From contig JABITN010000092.1 in NCBI GenBank assembly GCA_018700525.1, positions 1-37,686 on the forward strand: a stretch of 37,686 bases of DNA, written 5' to 3'. Positions 1 through 8,949 of the stretch are shown here, in pieces (within the stretch, counting starts at the first letter, position 1; every line of letters starts with the position of its first letter). The DNA is from Opitutales bacterium (GTDB lineage: Bacteria > Verrucomicrobiota > Verrucomicrobiia > Opitutales > Opitutaceae). Position numbers and translations under genes: made by a program. The notes under the pieces are model-generated. The model searched no databases. It had not been told where the DNA came from and was given only the letters and a program-made list of their open reading frames with translations.

Positions 1-1197
1 ACGCAGACGCGTGGGTTGTTGATTCGGAAGGTGGATAAGTCGGTCTTGAATCGCCGGGAGTCGTTGCTGGGCGATTGCGCGAATAGCGACTTGGTCGCCC
101 AAATGCGGGCTTGGAGCGCGGCGAACGCGAATCGTTTCGAAATCGGATTTTGCAAAGAACTTGGGATTCACGCTCAGAGTGCTCGGCAAGCATCGAATCT
201 GTCGAAGCAGATATTTGGATACGCGAAGTATGCGGACCTTTCGCTGATCCAAAATGCGCCGGCGACTGAGGAAGCGATTGTGAAGAGTTTGCTGTCAGGG
301 TTTCCGGATCGTGTGTGTCGACGTTTGGATCGGGGGACCTTGCGTTGCGAGATGACGGGGGGGCTTCGCGGAATGTTGGCTCGAGAGAGTTTGGCTCGAG
401 ATGCGGAGCTGTTGGTCGTTTGCGAAATTAGCGAGATTGGAAAGCAGAGCGGGGAAGTTTCGACGGTACTGAATCTGTGCTCGAAGATCCAACGTTCCTG
501 GTTGGAGGATTTGTTTCCAGGCGATTTTCAATCCGGCCGCGAGACGGCGTTCGATGAACGCAAAAAGCGGGTCGTTGAGACGGTCTTCGTTCGTTACCGG
601 GATCTCGCGATCGAGGCGAAAGAGAATTTAGATGTCGACCTAGATGCGGCAGCGGAGTCTTTGGCTTGTTTGGTCAAAGAAGGCAAAGCGAAACTTGATA
701 AATGGGATGCGGCCGTGGAGTCGTTTATCGAGCGCGTGGGTTTTATAGCGTCGCAGTTTACCGAATACGAAATTGGGGCGTTCGATGATGATTCCCGGGC
801 CTTGTTGATAGAGCAATGCTGCTATGGAGCGAAAAGCATTCGGGACCTGAAACGTCAGGATGTTTTGCCGCATGTGAAGACATGGTTCGGAGTCGAGGTG
901 GAGCGACTGGTGGAAAGCGAAGCACCTGAGAGGTTGAAGCTTACGAACGGGCGAACCGCTCGGATTCGCTACGAAGCAGGAGCTCGTCCCGTATTGTCGG
1001 CCAAAGTGCAAGAGCTGTATGATTTGGATACAGACCCGACCTTATGCCAAGGACGTTGCAAGCCGATGATCGAAATCCTCGGGCCGAATAGGCGACCGGT
1101 TCAATTGACCGATAACCTGGAAGCTTTTTGGACGACGTCCTATCCGAATATCAAAAAGGACTTAAAGGGACGCTATCCGAAACATGAATGGCGTTGA
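1..1197 (+). CDS. hrpB: ATP-dependent helicase HrpB, C-terminal part (5' truncated by window edge)
   Basis: The reading frame is open from base 1, so the first in-frame TTG at 16 is not the true start. About 398 residues are visible. The last ~130 residues match the HrpB C-terminal domain: a conserved stretch with LTNGRTARIRYE, then VQELYDLDTDPTLCQGR, and a terminal block with LKGRYPKHEW, which is the hallmark ending of this DEAH-box helicase family. The N-terminal RecA-like helicase motifs lie outside the window. HrpB is a putative DExH RNA helicase whose cellular role is poorly defined in bacteria. Family proteins are about 800 residues, so roughly half is present. The family call is firm because of the C-terminal signature; the function is only known at family level. 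Confidence 0.9.
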   Translation, partial: TQTRGLLIRKVDKSVLNRRESLLGDCANSDLVAQMRAWSAANANRFEIGFCKELGIHAQSARQASNLSKQIFGYAKYADLSLIQNAPATEEAIVKSLLSGFPDRVCRRLDRGTLRCEMTGGLRGMLARESLARDAELLVVCEISEIGKQSGEVSTVLNLCSKIQRSWLEDLFPGDFQSGRETAFDERKKRVVETVFVRYRDLAIEAKENLDVDLDAAAESLACLVKEGKAKLDKWDAAVESFIERVGFIASQFTEYEIGAFDDDSRALLIEQCCYGAKSIRDLKRQDVLPHVKTWFGVEVERLVESEAPERLKLTNGRTARIRYEAGARPVLSAKVQELYDLDTDPTLCQGRCKPMIEILGPNRRPVQLTDNLEAFWTTSYPNIKKDLKGRYPKHEWR

Positions 1198-1305
1198 GCA
1201 AATGGGTTCGCTTGATTCTGTACGCAAATTGATGGCCCGTTCAGTTGACCGATGATTTCGTGCATCATTCTAAGAACTTCGTAGACACAAATGATCTTAG
1301 AGCGA

Positions 1306-1382
1306 TTTTAACCACTGATGACACTGATGAACACCGATATGATGGAATGGGTTTTAGCCATCAGTGTCATCAGTGGTTAAAA
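1306..1382. repeat. Inverted repeat with 24-bp perfect arms (ACCACTGATGACACTGATG type)
   Basis: The arms are 1306-1329 and 1359-1382, and 24 of 24 bases are complementary. They enclose a 29-base loop. Each arm contains a tandem 9-mer (ACTGATGAC, ACTGATGAA). The element fills the middle of the hrpB to dehydrogenase spacer, and a short ORF across it (1245-1469) is an artefact of the repeat. I recall near-identical strings recurring between genes in verrucomicrobial and planctomycete genomes, often mis-called as small proteins. Only one copy is evident here. As RNA it would form a long stem, but no T-tract follows directly on either strand, so it is not a canonical terminator. Confidence 0.8.
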
Positions 1383-1472
1383 ATCCAGCTGCGGTTTTTT
1401 GGGATCCTCTTTGAATACGATGGCAGTTTCGTTTCGGGTTGTAAAATCGACCTTGGTTTTATGGATTGAGGG

Positions 1473-2405
1473 ATGGGATTGAGATTTTCCGTTTTTTTGA
1501 AAAGTCAAGTGCCGGAGTTTTCGATAGGACCTGAGGCGTTTGCGTTGTTGAAAGAAATGCATCCGTCGGTAGCGATACGATTTTTGGATACTTACGACGA
1601 GTTTGTTGGTAGCCTATCGGAATGCAATATTGGTATTACATGGAGAATGGCTGCTAGCGATTATCCGCCCGCTGGTCATCTGAAAGCCATCGTCACTCCG
1701 GCAGCGGGAAAAGACTGGGTTCATTCGGATCCAAGCGGTCGGATTCCGACGTTTCATGGATCGTTTCATGGCAAAATAATGAGTGAGTCTCTGTTGGCGA
1801 TGATTTTGCACTTCAATAATGGACTGCATGTTCAGTTGCAGAATCAACGGAATTCAAAATGGGAACGGGGGTTGCCCTTTCGGCGGAGGAGGCTCGAAGG
1901 ACAGAGCGTGTTAATTCTTGGATACGGAAATTTAGGCCGAGAGAGTTCAGCGCTTTTAGAGCGTTTGGGTTTGAAGGTTCGGGGGACGAAGCGGTCTTTG
2001 GCTGGGGAAGAGGGAAATAATAATCTGGTGCAATTCGATGATGCATTAGAGAATCTTGGCGAGTTCGATCATGTCGTGAGTCTGTTGCCGGGGGATGAGT
2101 CGACACGTGGTTTAATCGGACGGGAGCATTTTCAAGCGATGAAAAGAAGCGCTGTATTTTATAGTCTCGGTCGTGGGCTAGCTATACGAGAAATCGAGTT
2201 GGTAGAGGCCCTGCAGGAAGGAGAAATTGCGGGAGCTGGTTTGGATGTATTCGAAGTCGAACCACTTAGCGTTGATTCTCCTCTTTGGTTATTGCCGAAT
2301 GTGTTGGTGACGCCACATACGTCTGCCTGCTATTCGGATTATGGGCGGCTTTTTGTTGAAGAAATGGTAAGCAAAACGTTGCCGAAAATAGTTGGTCGAA
2401 GCTGA
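1473..2405 (+). CDS. D-2-hydroxyacid dehydrogenase family protein (NAD-binding)
   Basis: A 310-residue protein with the two-domain plan of the D-isomer-specific 2-hydroxyacid dehydrogenases. The catalytic N-terminal part is divergent. The Rossmann part carries the GxGxxG loop at G150-G155 (ILGYGNLGRE). The catalytic triad candidates are R234 (SLGRG), E263 (FEVEPL) and H282 (TPHTSA), in the expected order and spacing. It should reduce a 2-keto acid or oxidise a D-2-hydroxy acid with NAD(P)H; the substrate cannot be told. Length is typical (310-330). The ATG start at 1473 has a GAGGG-like sequence just upstream. It stands alone between the repeat-bearing spacer and the DUF1549 gene, 160 bp before the latter. 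Confidence 0.82.
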   Translation: MGLRFSVFLKSQVPEFSIGPEAFALLKEMHPSVAIRFLDTYDEFVGSLSECNIGITWRMAASDYPPAGHLKAIVTPAAGKDWVHSDPSGRIPTFHGSFHGKIMSESLLAMILHFNNGLHVQLQNQRNSKWERGLPFRRRRLEGQSVLILGYGNLGRESSALLERLGLKVRGTKRSLAGEEGNNNLVQFDDALENLGEFDHVVSLLPGDESTRGLIGREHFQAMKRSAVFYSLGRGLAIREIELVEALQEGEIAGAGLDVFEVEPLSVDSPLWLLPNVLVTPHTSACYSDYGRLFVEEMVSKTLPKIVGRS

Positions 2406-2565
2406 GATTTCGTTTTGAGGACGTTCCATTCGTATTAGAGAAAATGGGAGTAGGTCGATTCTCTGATTATCGACTGTCAGACCGAATGCCGTAAGGATCC
2501 ATATTGACTTTTTAGGATCGTTGGATCTCGCTGTGCGTGAGTCTTGGAAAACGAAAACCGGTCAG

Positions 2566-5397
2566 ATGAGAACCCCAATGTTGAAGAACATAATCGCTAT
2601 TGCTTGTCTTGTGAGCGTTACCGATTTGATTGCGGAGGAAAGCATCAATTTTAATAGAGATATTCGTCCAATCCTTTCTAATAAATGCTTTCACTGCCAT
2701 GGTCCGGACGAAGAGGATCGCGAGGAGGATTTGCGTTTGGATATTCCGGACGGGGAATTTGGAGCCCTTACGCCGAGAAAGGATTATAGCGTTATAAAGC
2801 CAGGTGAAATTGAGGAGAGCGAATTGTGGTTTCGGATCGTATCGGAGTATGAGGATGAGGTTATGCCTCCGCCGAAATCGCGTAAGGAGGCTCTCACTGA
2901 AGGTGAAGTCGCGCTTTTCAAGCAATGGATCGAGGAAGGGGCGGAGTATCAGGATTTCTGGGCGTTTATACCTCCGGAAAAATCCGCTCCATCGAGGATT
3001 GAAAATTCGGCTTGGAATGGAAACGCGATCGATAATCGCGTCATGGCTCAGCTCGAAAGCAAAGGACGGCAGCCTAAGTCGGAAGCCGACAAGCGGACTT
3101 TGATTCGCCGATTGACCTTTGATTTGACGGGGCTCCCTCCAAGTCTAGATGAAATCGAAACATTCCTCGCCGACAAAAGCTCGAAGGCGTATGAGAACCT
3201 CGTGGACCGCCTCCTAAGCGAAGACGCGTACGGCGAACACATGGCTCGCTATTGGGCGGATCTAGTTCGGCTCGGCGATACGAATGGCATGCACAAGGAT
3301 TTCCATCGGGACTTCTCCACCTACCGCGATTGGCTTATTCGATCGTTTAATGAAAACCTGCCGTTCGATGATTTTATTCGCTACCAGTTGGCGGGAGATC
3401 TCTACGATGAGCCGACATTCGACCAGTTGATCGCTTCTGGGTTTAATCGTTTGCATATGATCATCGACAAGGGAACGGCCTTGCCGGAAGAAAGCTTGCA
3501 CAAGAATGTTCTCGATCGGATCGAGGCGTTCGGAACGGCGTTTCTTGGACTGACAGTTCAATGCGCTCAGTGCCACGATCACAAATACGACCCTATTAAG
3601 CAGAAGGATTTTTATCAGCTCTACGCGTTCTTCAATAATTTCAGCGGTGGAGCGGAGACCGTGCGGCGGCCGGAACGAGGAATGCAGCCGCCTTTTATCA
3701 ATCTCACTACTCCGAAACAAGATCAGCAAATCGCCAGTTTCGAGGCGGCAAAGCAGCGTTTGGATCTCGAGTTGGAGTCCGTGACGCGTCGTCAGCGATT
3801 GAATGAAAAATGGGGCGATATCAATGAGAAGGTATCAGTTCCGTGGATTTGGAATGATGCTGAATTGAATTCCAAGTCTGTGGAATTGCGAGTAACGCTG
3901 CCGTTGGATGAAATTCCTGATGTTGCGATGGTTCGGTACGTTGGAGTGTCGAATGCGGAAGTTGAGATCAATGGCGTCGCTTTTGGAAAAGCCCGCTCGG
4001 AAAATAAAGGAATCGTTGCCGAGGCGACAAGTCTCCTAAAAACCGGAGACAATGAGATTATTGCGAAAGCTTCAGGCAAAGCAGGGTTTGCTTTTATTCT
4101 CGAATATCGAATTGGGAATGAAACATCTACGTTTGTATCCAATTCGCAATGGCAGGCAAAAGCTCAATCGGACTCTCAATGGGGAACTGCTCAAGTGATC
4201 AAGGAGCTCGCGAAGCGAAATGATTGGACGACTAAGGTTCGTACGCGGGAAGCTCACGAGATCCTCGATCGGACAGAGGCCTCGGAAAAGGAACGCGTAG
4301 CATTTTGGGAGGGGGTTCCGGCGGCGATGATTATGAGCGAATTGAATCCGCCCCGTCAGGCTGCCGTTTTGGTCGGAGGCGCTTACGATGCTCCTGGAGA
4401 AATCGTCGAACGGAATGTGCCATCGTTTCTGCCTCTAATGAGAAAAATTGAGGGCTCGTATTCGCGTATGGATTTAGCTGAGTGGCTTGTCGCTCCCAAT
4501 CATCCGCTTACCGCTCGCGTAACGGTTAATCGGTTTTGGCAACAGCTTTTCGGTGTGGGGATCGTTAAGACGTCCGAGGATTTCGGTGCTCAGGGAGAAT
4601 GGCCTAGCAATGCTCAGCTATTGGATGATCTTGCGCTTTCGTTTATGGATTCAGGCTGGGACGTTAAAGGTCTACTCCGTAGCATGGTGACATCGAATAC
4701 ATATCGACAAAGCTCGGATGCGAGTCGGGAAGAATTCGAGGAAGATCCTGAGAATCGATTGCTCGCGCGCGGTTCTCGCTATCGGATGGATGCGGAGATG
4801 ATTCGCGATCAGATTTTGGCTGTTAGTGGTCAGTTGAATATGAAGATGTTTGGCAAAAGCGTCAAACCGCCACAGCCGCCTGGGCTTTGGGAAATGGTGA
4901 GTATGGATGCCCCTTTTACTTACGTTGCGGATAAGGATGATAATGTTTTTAGGCGCAGTCTCTATACGTATTGGCGTCGCGGGATGCCGCCTCCTCAGAT
5001 GACAATTATGAACGCGCCTTCGCGCGAGTTTTGCGTGTCACGTCGCGAACGAACGAATACGCCCTTGCAAGCGTTGCTATTGATGAATGAGGAAGAGTAT
5101 TTCAAAGCTGCAAAGACAATGGCCAAGGCGATCTTGGAAGAGACTCGAGATGTGGGAACGGGTTTAAGCTTGGCATACGAAACGATCACTTCTCACGAGC
5201 CGGATTCGAAACGCATCGAATTGATGAAATCTGCATTAGCGGATTTCGAAGAATTGTATTCGAGCGACCATGACTTGACCGAATCGCTCACTTCTGAACT
5301 GGGCTCGGACCGAATTGATCGACGCGTTCAGGTAGCGGCCTGGACGATGATGACCCATAGCCTTTTAAACCTGGAACTCGCGAAAGTAAGAAGATGA
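2566..5397 (+). CDS. PSCyt1/DUF1549/DUF1553 secreted cytochrome-like protein
   Basis: A large exported protein (943 aa from the ATG at 2566; an alternative ATG at 2578 gives 939). The N-terminus has a short hydrophobic signal-like stretch (LKNIIAIACLVSV). Domain order: a planctomycete cytochrome C domain with CFHCH (bases 2686-2700, residues ~41-45); a DUF1549 domain (~155-365) with a second haem-type motif CAQCH (bases 3562-3576) followed by DHKYDP; a beta-rich insert (~425-530) resembling a galactose-binding-type module; and a DUF1553 domain (~635-900) with NRFWQQLFG and RYRMDAEMIRDQIL. The family is abundant in Planctomycetes and Verrucomicrobia, and its biochemical role is unproven. Both CxxCH motifs suggest periplasmic haem attachment. 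The stop overlaps the next start (ATGA at 5394-5397), so it is translationally coupled to the DUF1501 gene. Which ATG is used is uncertain, as neither has a strong ribosome site. Confidence 0.9.
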   Translation: MRTPMLKNIIAIACLVSVTDLIAEESINFNRDIRPILSNKCFHCHGPDEEDREEDLRLDIPDGEFGALTPRKDYSVIKPGEIEESELWFRIVSEYEDEVMPPPKSRKEALTEGEVALFKQWIEEGAEYQDFWAFIPPEKSAPSRIENSAWNGNAIDNRVMAQLESKGRQPKSEADKRTLIRRLTFDLTGLPPSLDEIETFLADKSSKAYENLVDRLLSEDAYGEHMARYWADLVRLGDTNGMHKDFHRDFSTYRDWLIRSFNENLPFDDFIRYQLAGDLYDEPTFDQLIASGFNRLHMIIDKGTALPEESLHKNVLDRIEAFGTAFLGLTVQCAQCHDHKYDPIKQKDFYQLYAFFNNFSGGAETVRRPERGMQPPFINLTTPKQDQQIASFEAAKQRLDLELESVTRRQRLNEKWGDINEKVSVPWIWNDAELNSKSVELRVTLPLDEIPDVAMVRYVGVSNAEVEINGVAFGKARSENKGIVAEATSLLKTGDNEIIAKASGKAGFAFILEYRIGNETSTFVSNSQWQAKAQSDSQWGTAQVIKELAKRNDWTTKVRTREAHEILDRTEASEKERVAFWEGVPAAMIMSELNPPRQAAVLVGGAYDAPGEIVERNVPSFLPLMRKIEGSYSRMDLAEWLVAPNHPLTARVTVNRFWQQLFGVGIVKTSEDFGAQGEWPSNAQLLDDLALSFMDSGWDVKGLLRSMVTSNTYRQSSDASREEFEEDPENRLLARGSRYRMDAEMIRDQILAVSGQLNMKMFGKSVKPPQPPGLWEMVSMDAPFTYVADKDDNVFRRSLYTYWRRGMPPPQMTIMNAPSREFCVSRRERTNTPLQALLLMNEEEYFKAAKTMAKAILEETRDVGTGLSLAYETITSHEPDSKRIELMKSALADFEELYSSDHDLTESLTSELGSDRIDRRVQVAAWTMMTHSLLNLELAKVRR

Positions 5398-6839
5398 GTA
5401 TGAAATCATTTCAACCATTCTGCGACGTCCTCAATCGTCGACAATTTATCAAGAACGCGTCTATTGGCCTGGGTACGGCCGCATTGACGGGTTCTATGAA
5501 TCCGTTGATTGCATCGACGCAGCCAGGCTTGCATTTCCCAGCCAAAGCGAAGCGCGTCATCTTTTTGTTCATGGCGGGCGCTCCGAGTCAGTTGGACTTG
5601 TTTGATTACAAGCCCGGTTTGGAAAAACTGCATGGCCAGGCATTGCCGAAATCGATTAGTCAAGGACAGCGCGTTACGACTATGACGCGCGGTAAGAAGC
5701 AGGAGATCTGCGCTTCGATTTTTAAGTTTGCTCCGCAAGGTCAGAGTGGATTGGTGATGAGCGAGTTGCTGCCGAATTTGTCGAAACATGCGGACGACAT
5801 TTGTATGATCAAGTCGACGCATACAGAGGCGATTAACCATGACCCTGCTAAAACGTTTTTTTGCACCGGTTCTGAAATGCCGGGCAAGGCGAGTATGGGT
5901 TCTTGGCTCAGTTATGGACTAGGTTCGATGAATAAGGATCTTCCGGATTTCGTGGTGCTGAGTTCGGCCTTTTGGTCGGGCAAGGTGAATGTTCAGGCTT
6001 TATACAGTAGACTCTGGGGCACGGGCTATTTGCCTGGGAGGCATCAAGGTATAGCATTTCAATCGGTCGGCGACCCCGTGCTCTTCCTTTCGAATCCCAA
6101 AGGGGTGGATCGGAAAGCTCGCCATAAGATGTTGGACTTCGTGGCGAAGGTGAATGCCGAGCAAGAAACGATAACGGGCGATCCGGAGATCGGCACCTCA
6201 ATAGCCCAGCAAGAGATGGCTTTTCGGATGCAGACATCCGTACCAGAGCTTACCGATTTAAAACAAGAAAGCCAGACCACGCTCGATATGTATGGTCCGG
6301 GAGTGGGCAAGTCGGGCTCTTTTGCCCGCAATTGTTTGCTCGCCCGTCGTATGGCTGAACGGGATGTTCGATTCATTCAGCTTTTTCACCGAGGCTGGGA
6401 TCACCACACCCGTTTGCCGGCGAATTTGAGAGGCCAGGCCAACGATGTGGATCAGCCGATTTCGGGATTGCTGACGGATTTGAAGCAACGAGGCTTGCTA
6501 GATGATACCTTGGTGGTCTTCGCGGGTGAATTTGGCCGAACGACCTATGCCCAGAATATGGATGTGGGCGATCGCGAGAATTATGGACGCGATCATCACC
6601 CGCGCTGCTTTACGACCTGGATGGCAGGAGGCGGTATCAAAGGAGGTATGAGCTATGGACAAACCGATGACTTTTGCTACAATGTCGTTCAAGACCCGGT
6701 TCATGTGCGAGACCTGCATGCGACTATGTTTCATCAACTAGGAATCGATCACAATAAATTGATATTCCCGTTCCAAGGATTGGATCAGCGGCTTACGGGA
6801 GTTGAGAAAGCAACGGTGATACGCGATATCTTGGCGTAG
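5394..6839 (+). CDS. DUF1501 family protein with Tat signal
   Basis: A 481-residue protein whose N-terminus is a twin-arginine signal: R15-R16 in NRRQFIK followed by a weakly hydrophobic Gly/Ala-rich segment. The mature part begins a DUF1501 domain with VIFLFMAGAPSQLDLFDYKP, then INHDPAKTFFCTG, WDHHTRLP, FAGEFGRT and GRDHHPRCF. These are His/Asp-rich motifs resembling the alkaline-phosphatase/sulfatase fold. The partner gene immediately upstream overlaps by 4 bases. DUF1549/DUF1553 and DUF1501 genes are a standard pair in Planctomycetes and Verrucomicrobia. Folding before Tat export is consistent with a metal-containing periplasmic enzyme, but no substrate is established. Length is normal for the family. 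Confidence 0.92.
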   Translation: MSMKSFQPFCDVLNRRQFIKNASIGLGTAALTGSMNPLIASTQPGLHFPAKAKRVIFLFMAGAPSQLDLFDYKPGLEKLHGQALPKSISQGQRVTTMTRGKKQEICASIFKFAPQGQSGLVMSELLPNLSKHADDICMIKSTHTEAINHDPAKTFFCTGSEMPGKASMGSWLSYGLGSMNKDLPDFVVLSSAFWSGKVNVQALYSRLWGTGYLPGRHQGIAFQSVGDPVLFLSNPKGVDRKARHKMLDFVAKVNAEQETITGDPEIGTSIAQQEMAFRMQTSVPELTDLKQESQTTLDMYGPGVGKSGSFARNCLLARRMAERDVRFIQLFHRGWDHHTRLPANLRGQANDVDQPISGLLTDLKQRGLLDDTLVVFAGEFGRTTYAQNMDVGDRENYGRDHHPRCFTTWMAGGGIKGGMSYGQTDDFCYNVVQDPVHVRDLHATMFHQLGIDHNKLIFPFQGLDQRLTGVEKATVIRDILA

Positions 6840-7045
6840 TATAAGGGAAGACGGTTGGGAGTTTCGGTCGAATATTGGCGGATTGACTCCTCGCTTCGCC
6901 TATCGGGGATTTGCCCTCAGTGCTTCACCTTCGCTCGTGCTGCTAGCTTCATCGAACCGTTTCGGCGGTTCAAATCCGCTGTTGGAGACTTCCCCGTTTC
7001 GATGGCAATTTTCGGTAGCATTTCAATTCAATACTTCGTCAAAAA
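6840..7045. other. Spacer between the DUF1501 gene and tRNA-Val
   Basis: Together with the tRNA and 142 bp before recN this makes a 425-bp gap without a protein gene. I see no convincing terminator after the DUF1501 stop. Two overlapping ORFs here run into the tRNA and translate it, so I treat them as spurious. A lone T-arm-like string at 6964-6980 lacks the rest of a cloverleaf. Confidence 0.5.
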
Positions 7046-7122
<77 letters not shown>

Positions 7123-7264
7123 CGAGGGTCGCCTGATACGCCGTTTGAGCGTAGTTTTAGCGAGAGCGGAGAAGTTGCGGAAGACATATATTCGGAGCAA
7201 GAACAATTTTCGTTTTCTTTGTCGCACAAACTTGCCTTAACTGTGGTTGTCTTTTGATCCTCTT

Positions 7265-8932
7265 ATGCTTCAATATTTGAATATCGCGAATCTGGCTTTG
7301 TTGGAACGGGCTTCCATCGAATTCGACCCGGGCTTTACTGTTGTCACCGGTGAAACAGGCGCTGGAAAGAGCGTCCTTCTGGGAGCCTTGAGCCTACTTT
7401 CGGGGGCGCGTTCGGATAAGACGATTATTCGCGGCGGAACGGATTGTTGCGAAGTGGAAGCGGCATTGTATTTCGAGAATCAAGGGGAGATCGATACAGT
7501 TTTACAGGAGTTGGGTTTGCCGCTTTGCGAGGAAGGGGCGTTGTTGTTGAAGCGCAGTTTGCACCTTTCCAAACCATCACGGATTTCGATCAATGGCAGT
7601 CTGGCTACTTTGGCGAACTTACAGGCTTTGGGCGGGTGTTGGATTGATTTTCACGGTCCTGGCGAGCCTCAGCGATTGCTGCGCAGCGAGCATCAGTTGG
7701 AGATGATTGACTTGTATGCCAAGCTCGGTTGCGAGGCGTTAGCCTTTGAAGGCGATTATCGGGCTTGGAAGGAAACGCTGGGAGAGATTGATCGCTTGCG
7801 AAATGAAACGCAGTTGGACGCGGATCAAATAGAATTCCTGAAGGTTCAGATCGCACGGATCGATTCGCTGGAATTATCGAACGAGTCGGTTGAGCAGCTG
7901 GAAACTGATTTCAATCGCGTGGCAAGCAGTCAAGATCTACTTGAACTGTCGAATGAGTTGTCGAACGGGTTGACCGGCGATGATGGGGCGATTTTGATTT
8001 TGAGTCAAATGACCCGAGCGGCTAACGAGGCGGCTGGGATGGATCCTTCCTTGAGCGAATTGGCGAGTCGTTTGGAGAGCGTGATTCTGGAAATCCAAGA
8101 ATTGGGAGCGGAGTATGAAACGATCGGCGCTTCTTTGAATTTCGAGCCGGAGTTTGCGGTCGAGGTGCAAGAGCGAATGGCTACTTGGCAGGAAGCCCGG
8201 CGTAAGTATGGCCGTGAAGTCGGGGATGTATTGAAGGCTCAAGACGAGATGGCTCGGAAAATCGAGGATCAAGGCGACATCGAGGGTTCGCTGAATCGGC
8301 TGAACGAAAAGGCTGACGATCAGGAACGGAAATTGAAGGCCAAGGCGGCCAAGTTGACAGGCAAGCGCAAGAAGGCCGGGGAGGCCTTGGCCCGCAAGGC
8401 GGAAGCGGTTTTGTTGGAACTGGGTTTCAAGAAAGGGAAGTGCGGGCTTGAGATGATCGCTCAGTCGGGTTTGAAACCATACGGGGATGCTTTGCCTGAG
8501 TTGCAATTTTCGCCGAATGTTGGGGAGCCGTTGAGGCCATTGAGCAAGGTGGCTTCAAGTGGAGAGCTTGCTCGGGTGATGCTGGCTCTGAAGACGATTT
8601 TAGCAGATGTTGATGAAGTCCCAGTTTTGGTGTTCGACGAAGTAGACGCTAATGTCGGCGGGGAAATTGGCCGGATAGTCGGCGATCGCCTGCATGGCAT
8701 TGGCCGATCCCATCAAGTGATTTGCATTACTCATTTGCCTCAGGTTGCATCTCTTGGGGACAATCACTTTGTCGTGGAAAAAGATCAAAGCGGCGATCGA
8801 GCCCTGGTGAGTATCGGAAAACTGGGTGCAAACGCAGATGCGCGCGTGATTGAACTCGCTCGAATGTTGGGAGATCGATCGGCGGAAAGCGCTTTGTCGC
8901 ACGCACGCGAATTGCTGGCGGAAAGCGTTTAG
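7265..8932 (+). CDS. recN: DNA repair protein RecN
   Basis: A 555-residue SMC-like ATPase acting in recombinational repair of double-strand breaks. The N-terminus (LQYLNIANLALLERASIEF) is the usual RecN start, followed by Walker A GETGAGKS at residues 29-36. The centre (~150-370) is helical and charged, as expected for the RecN coiled coil. The C-terminal half has the ABC signature ASSGELARVMLALK and Walker B VLVFDEVDANVGG, then CITHLPQVAS. Length matches the family (about 550-560). I chose the ATG at 7265 over an upstream TTG at 7247 because it gives the conserved N-terminus. The next gene begins 17 bp downstream, so they may share a transcript, though the functions are unrelated. Confidence 0.96.
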   Translation: MLQYLNIANLALLERASIEFDPGFTVVTGETGAGKSVLLGALSLLSGARSDKTIIRGGTDCCEVEAALYFENQGEIDTVLQELGLPLCEEGALLLKRSLHLSKPSRISINGSLATLANLQALGGCWIDFHGPGEPQRLLRSEHQLEMIDLYAKLGCEALAFEGDYRAWKETLGEIDRLRNETQLDADQIEFLKVQIARIDSLELSNESVEQLETDFNRVASSQDLLELSNELSNGLTGDDGAILILSQMTRAANEAAGMDPSLSELASRLESVILEIQELGAEYETIGASLNFEPEFAVEVQERMATWQEARRKYGREVGDVLKAQDEMARKIEDQGDIEGSLNRLNEKADDQERKLKAKAAKLTGKRKKAGEALARKAEAVLLELGFKKGKCGLEMIAQSGLKPYGDALPELQFSPNVGEPLRPLSKVASSGELARVMLALKTILADVDEVPVLVFDEVDANVGGEIGRIVGDRLHGIGRSHQVICITHLPQVASLGDNHFVVEKDQSGDRALVSIGKLGANADARVIELARMLGDRSAESALSHARELLAESV

Positions 8933-8949
8933 TCCCATTGCTTCGAACG

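Noticed and set aside
1245-1469. 74-residue ORF in the hrpB/dehydrogenase spacer
   Set aside because: It is the translation of the inverted repeat (TDDTDEHR type peptide) and has no ribosome site or independent support.
6964-6980. T-arm-like sequence GGCGGTTCAAATCCGCT
   Set aside because: The acceptor, D-arm and anticodon arm cannot be built around it, so it is not a second tRNA; at most a fragment.
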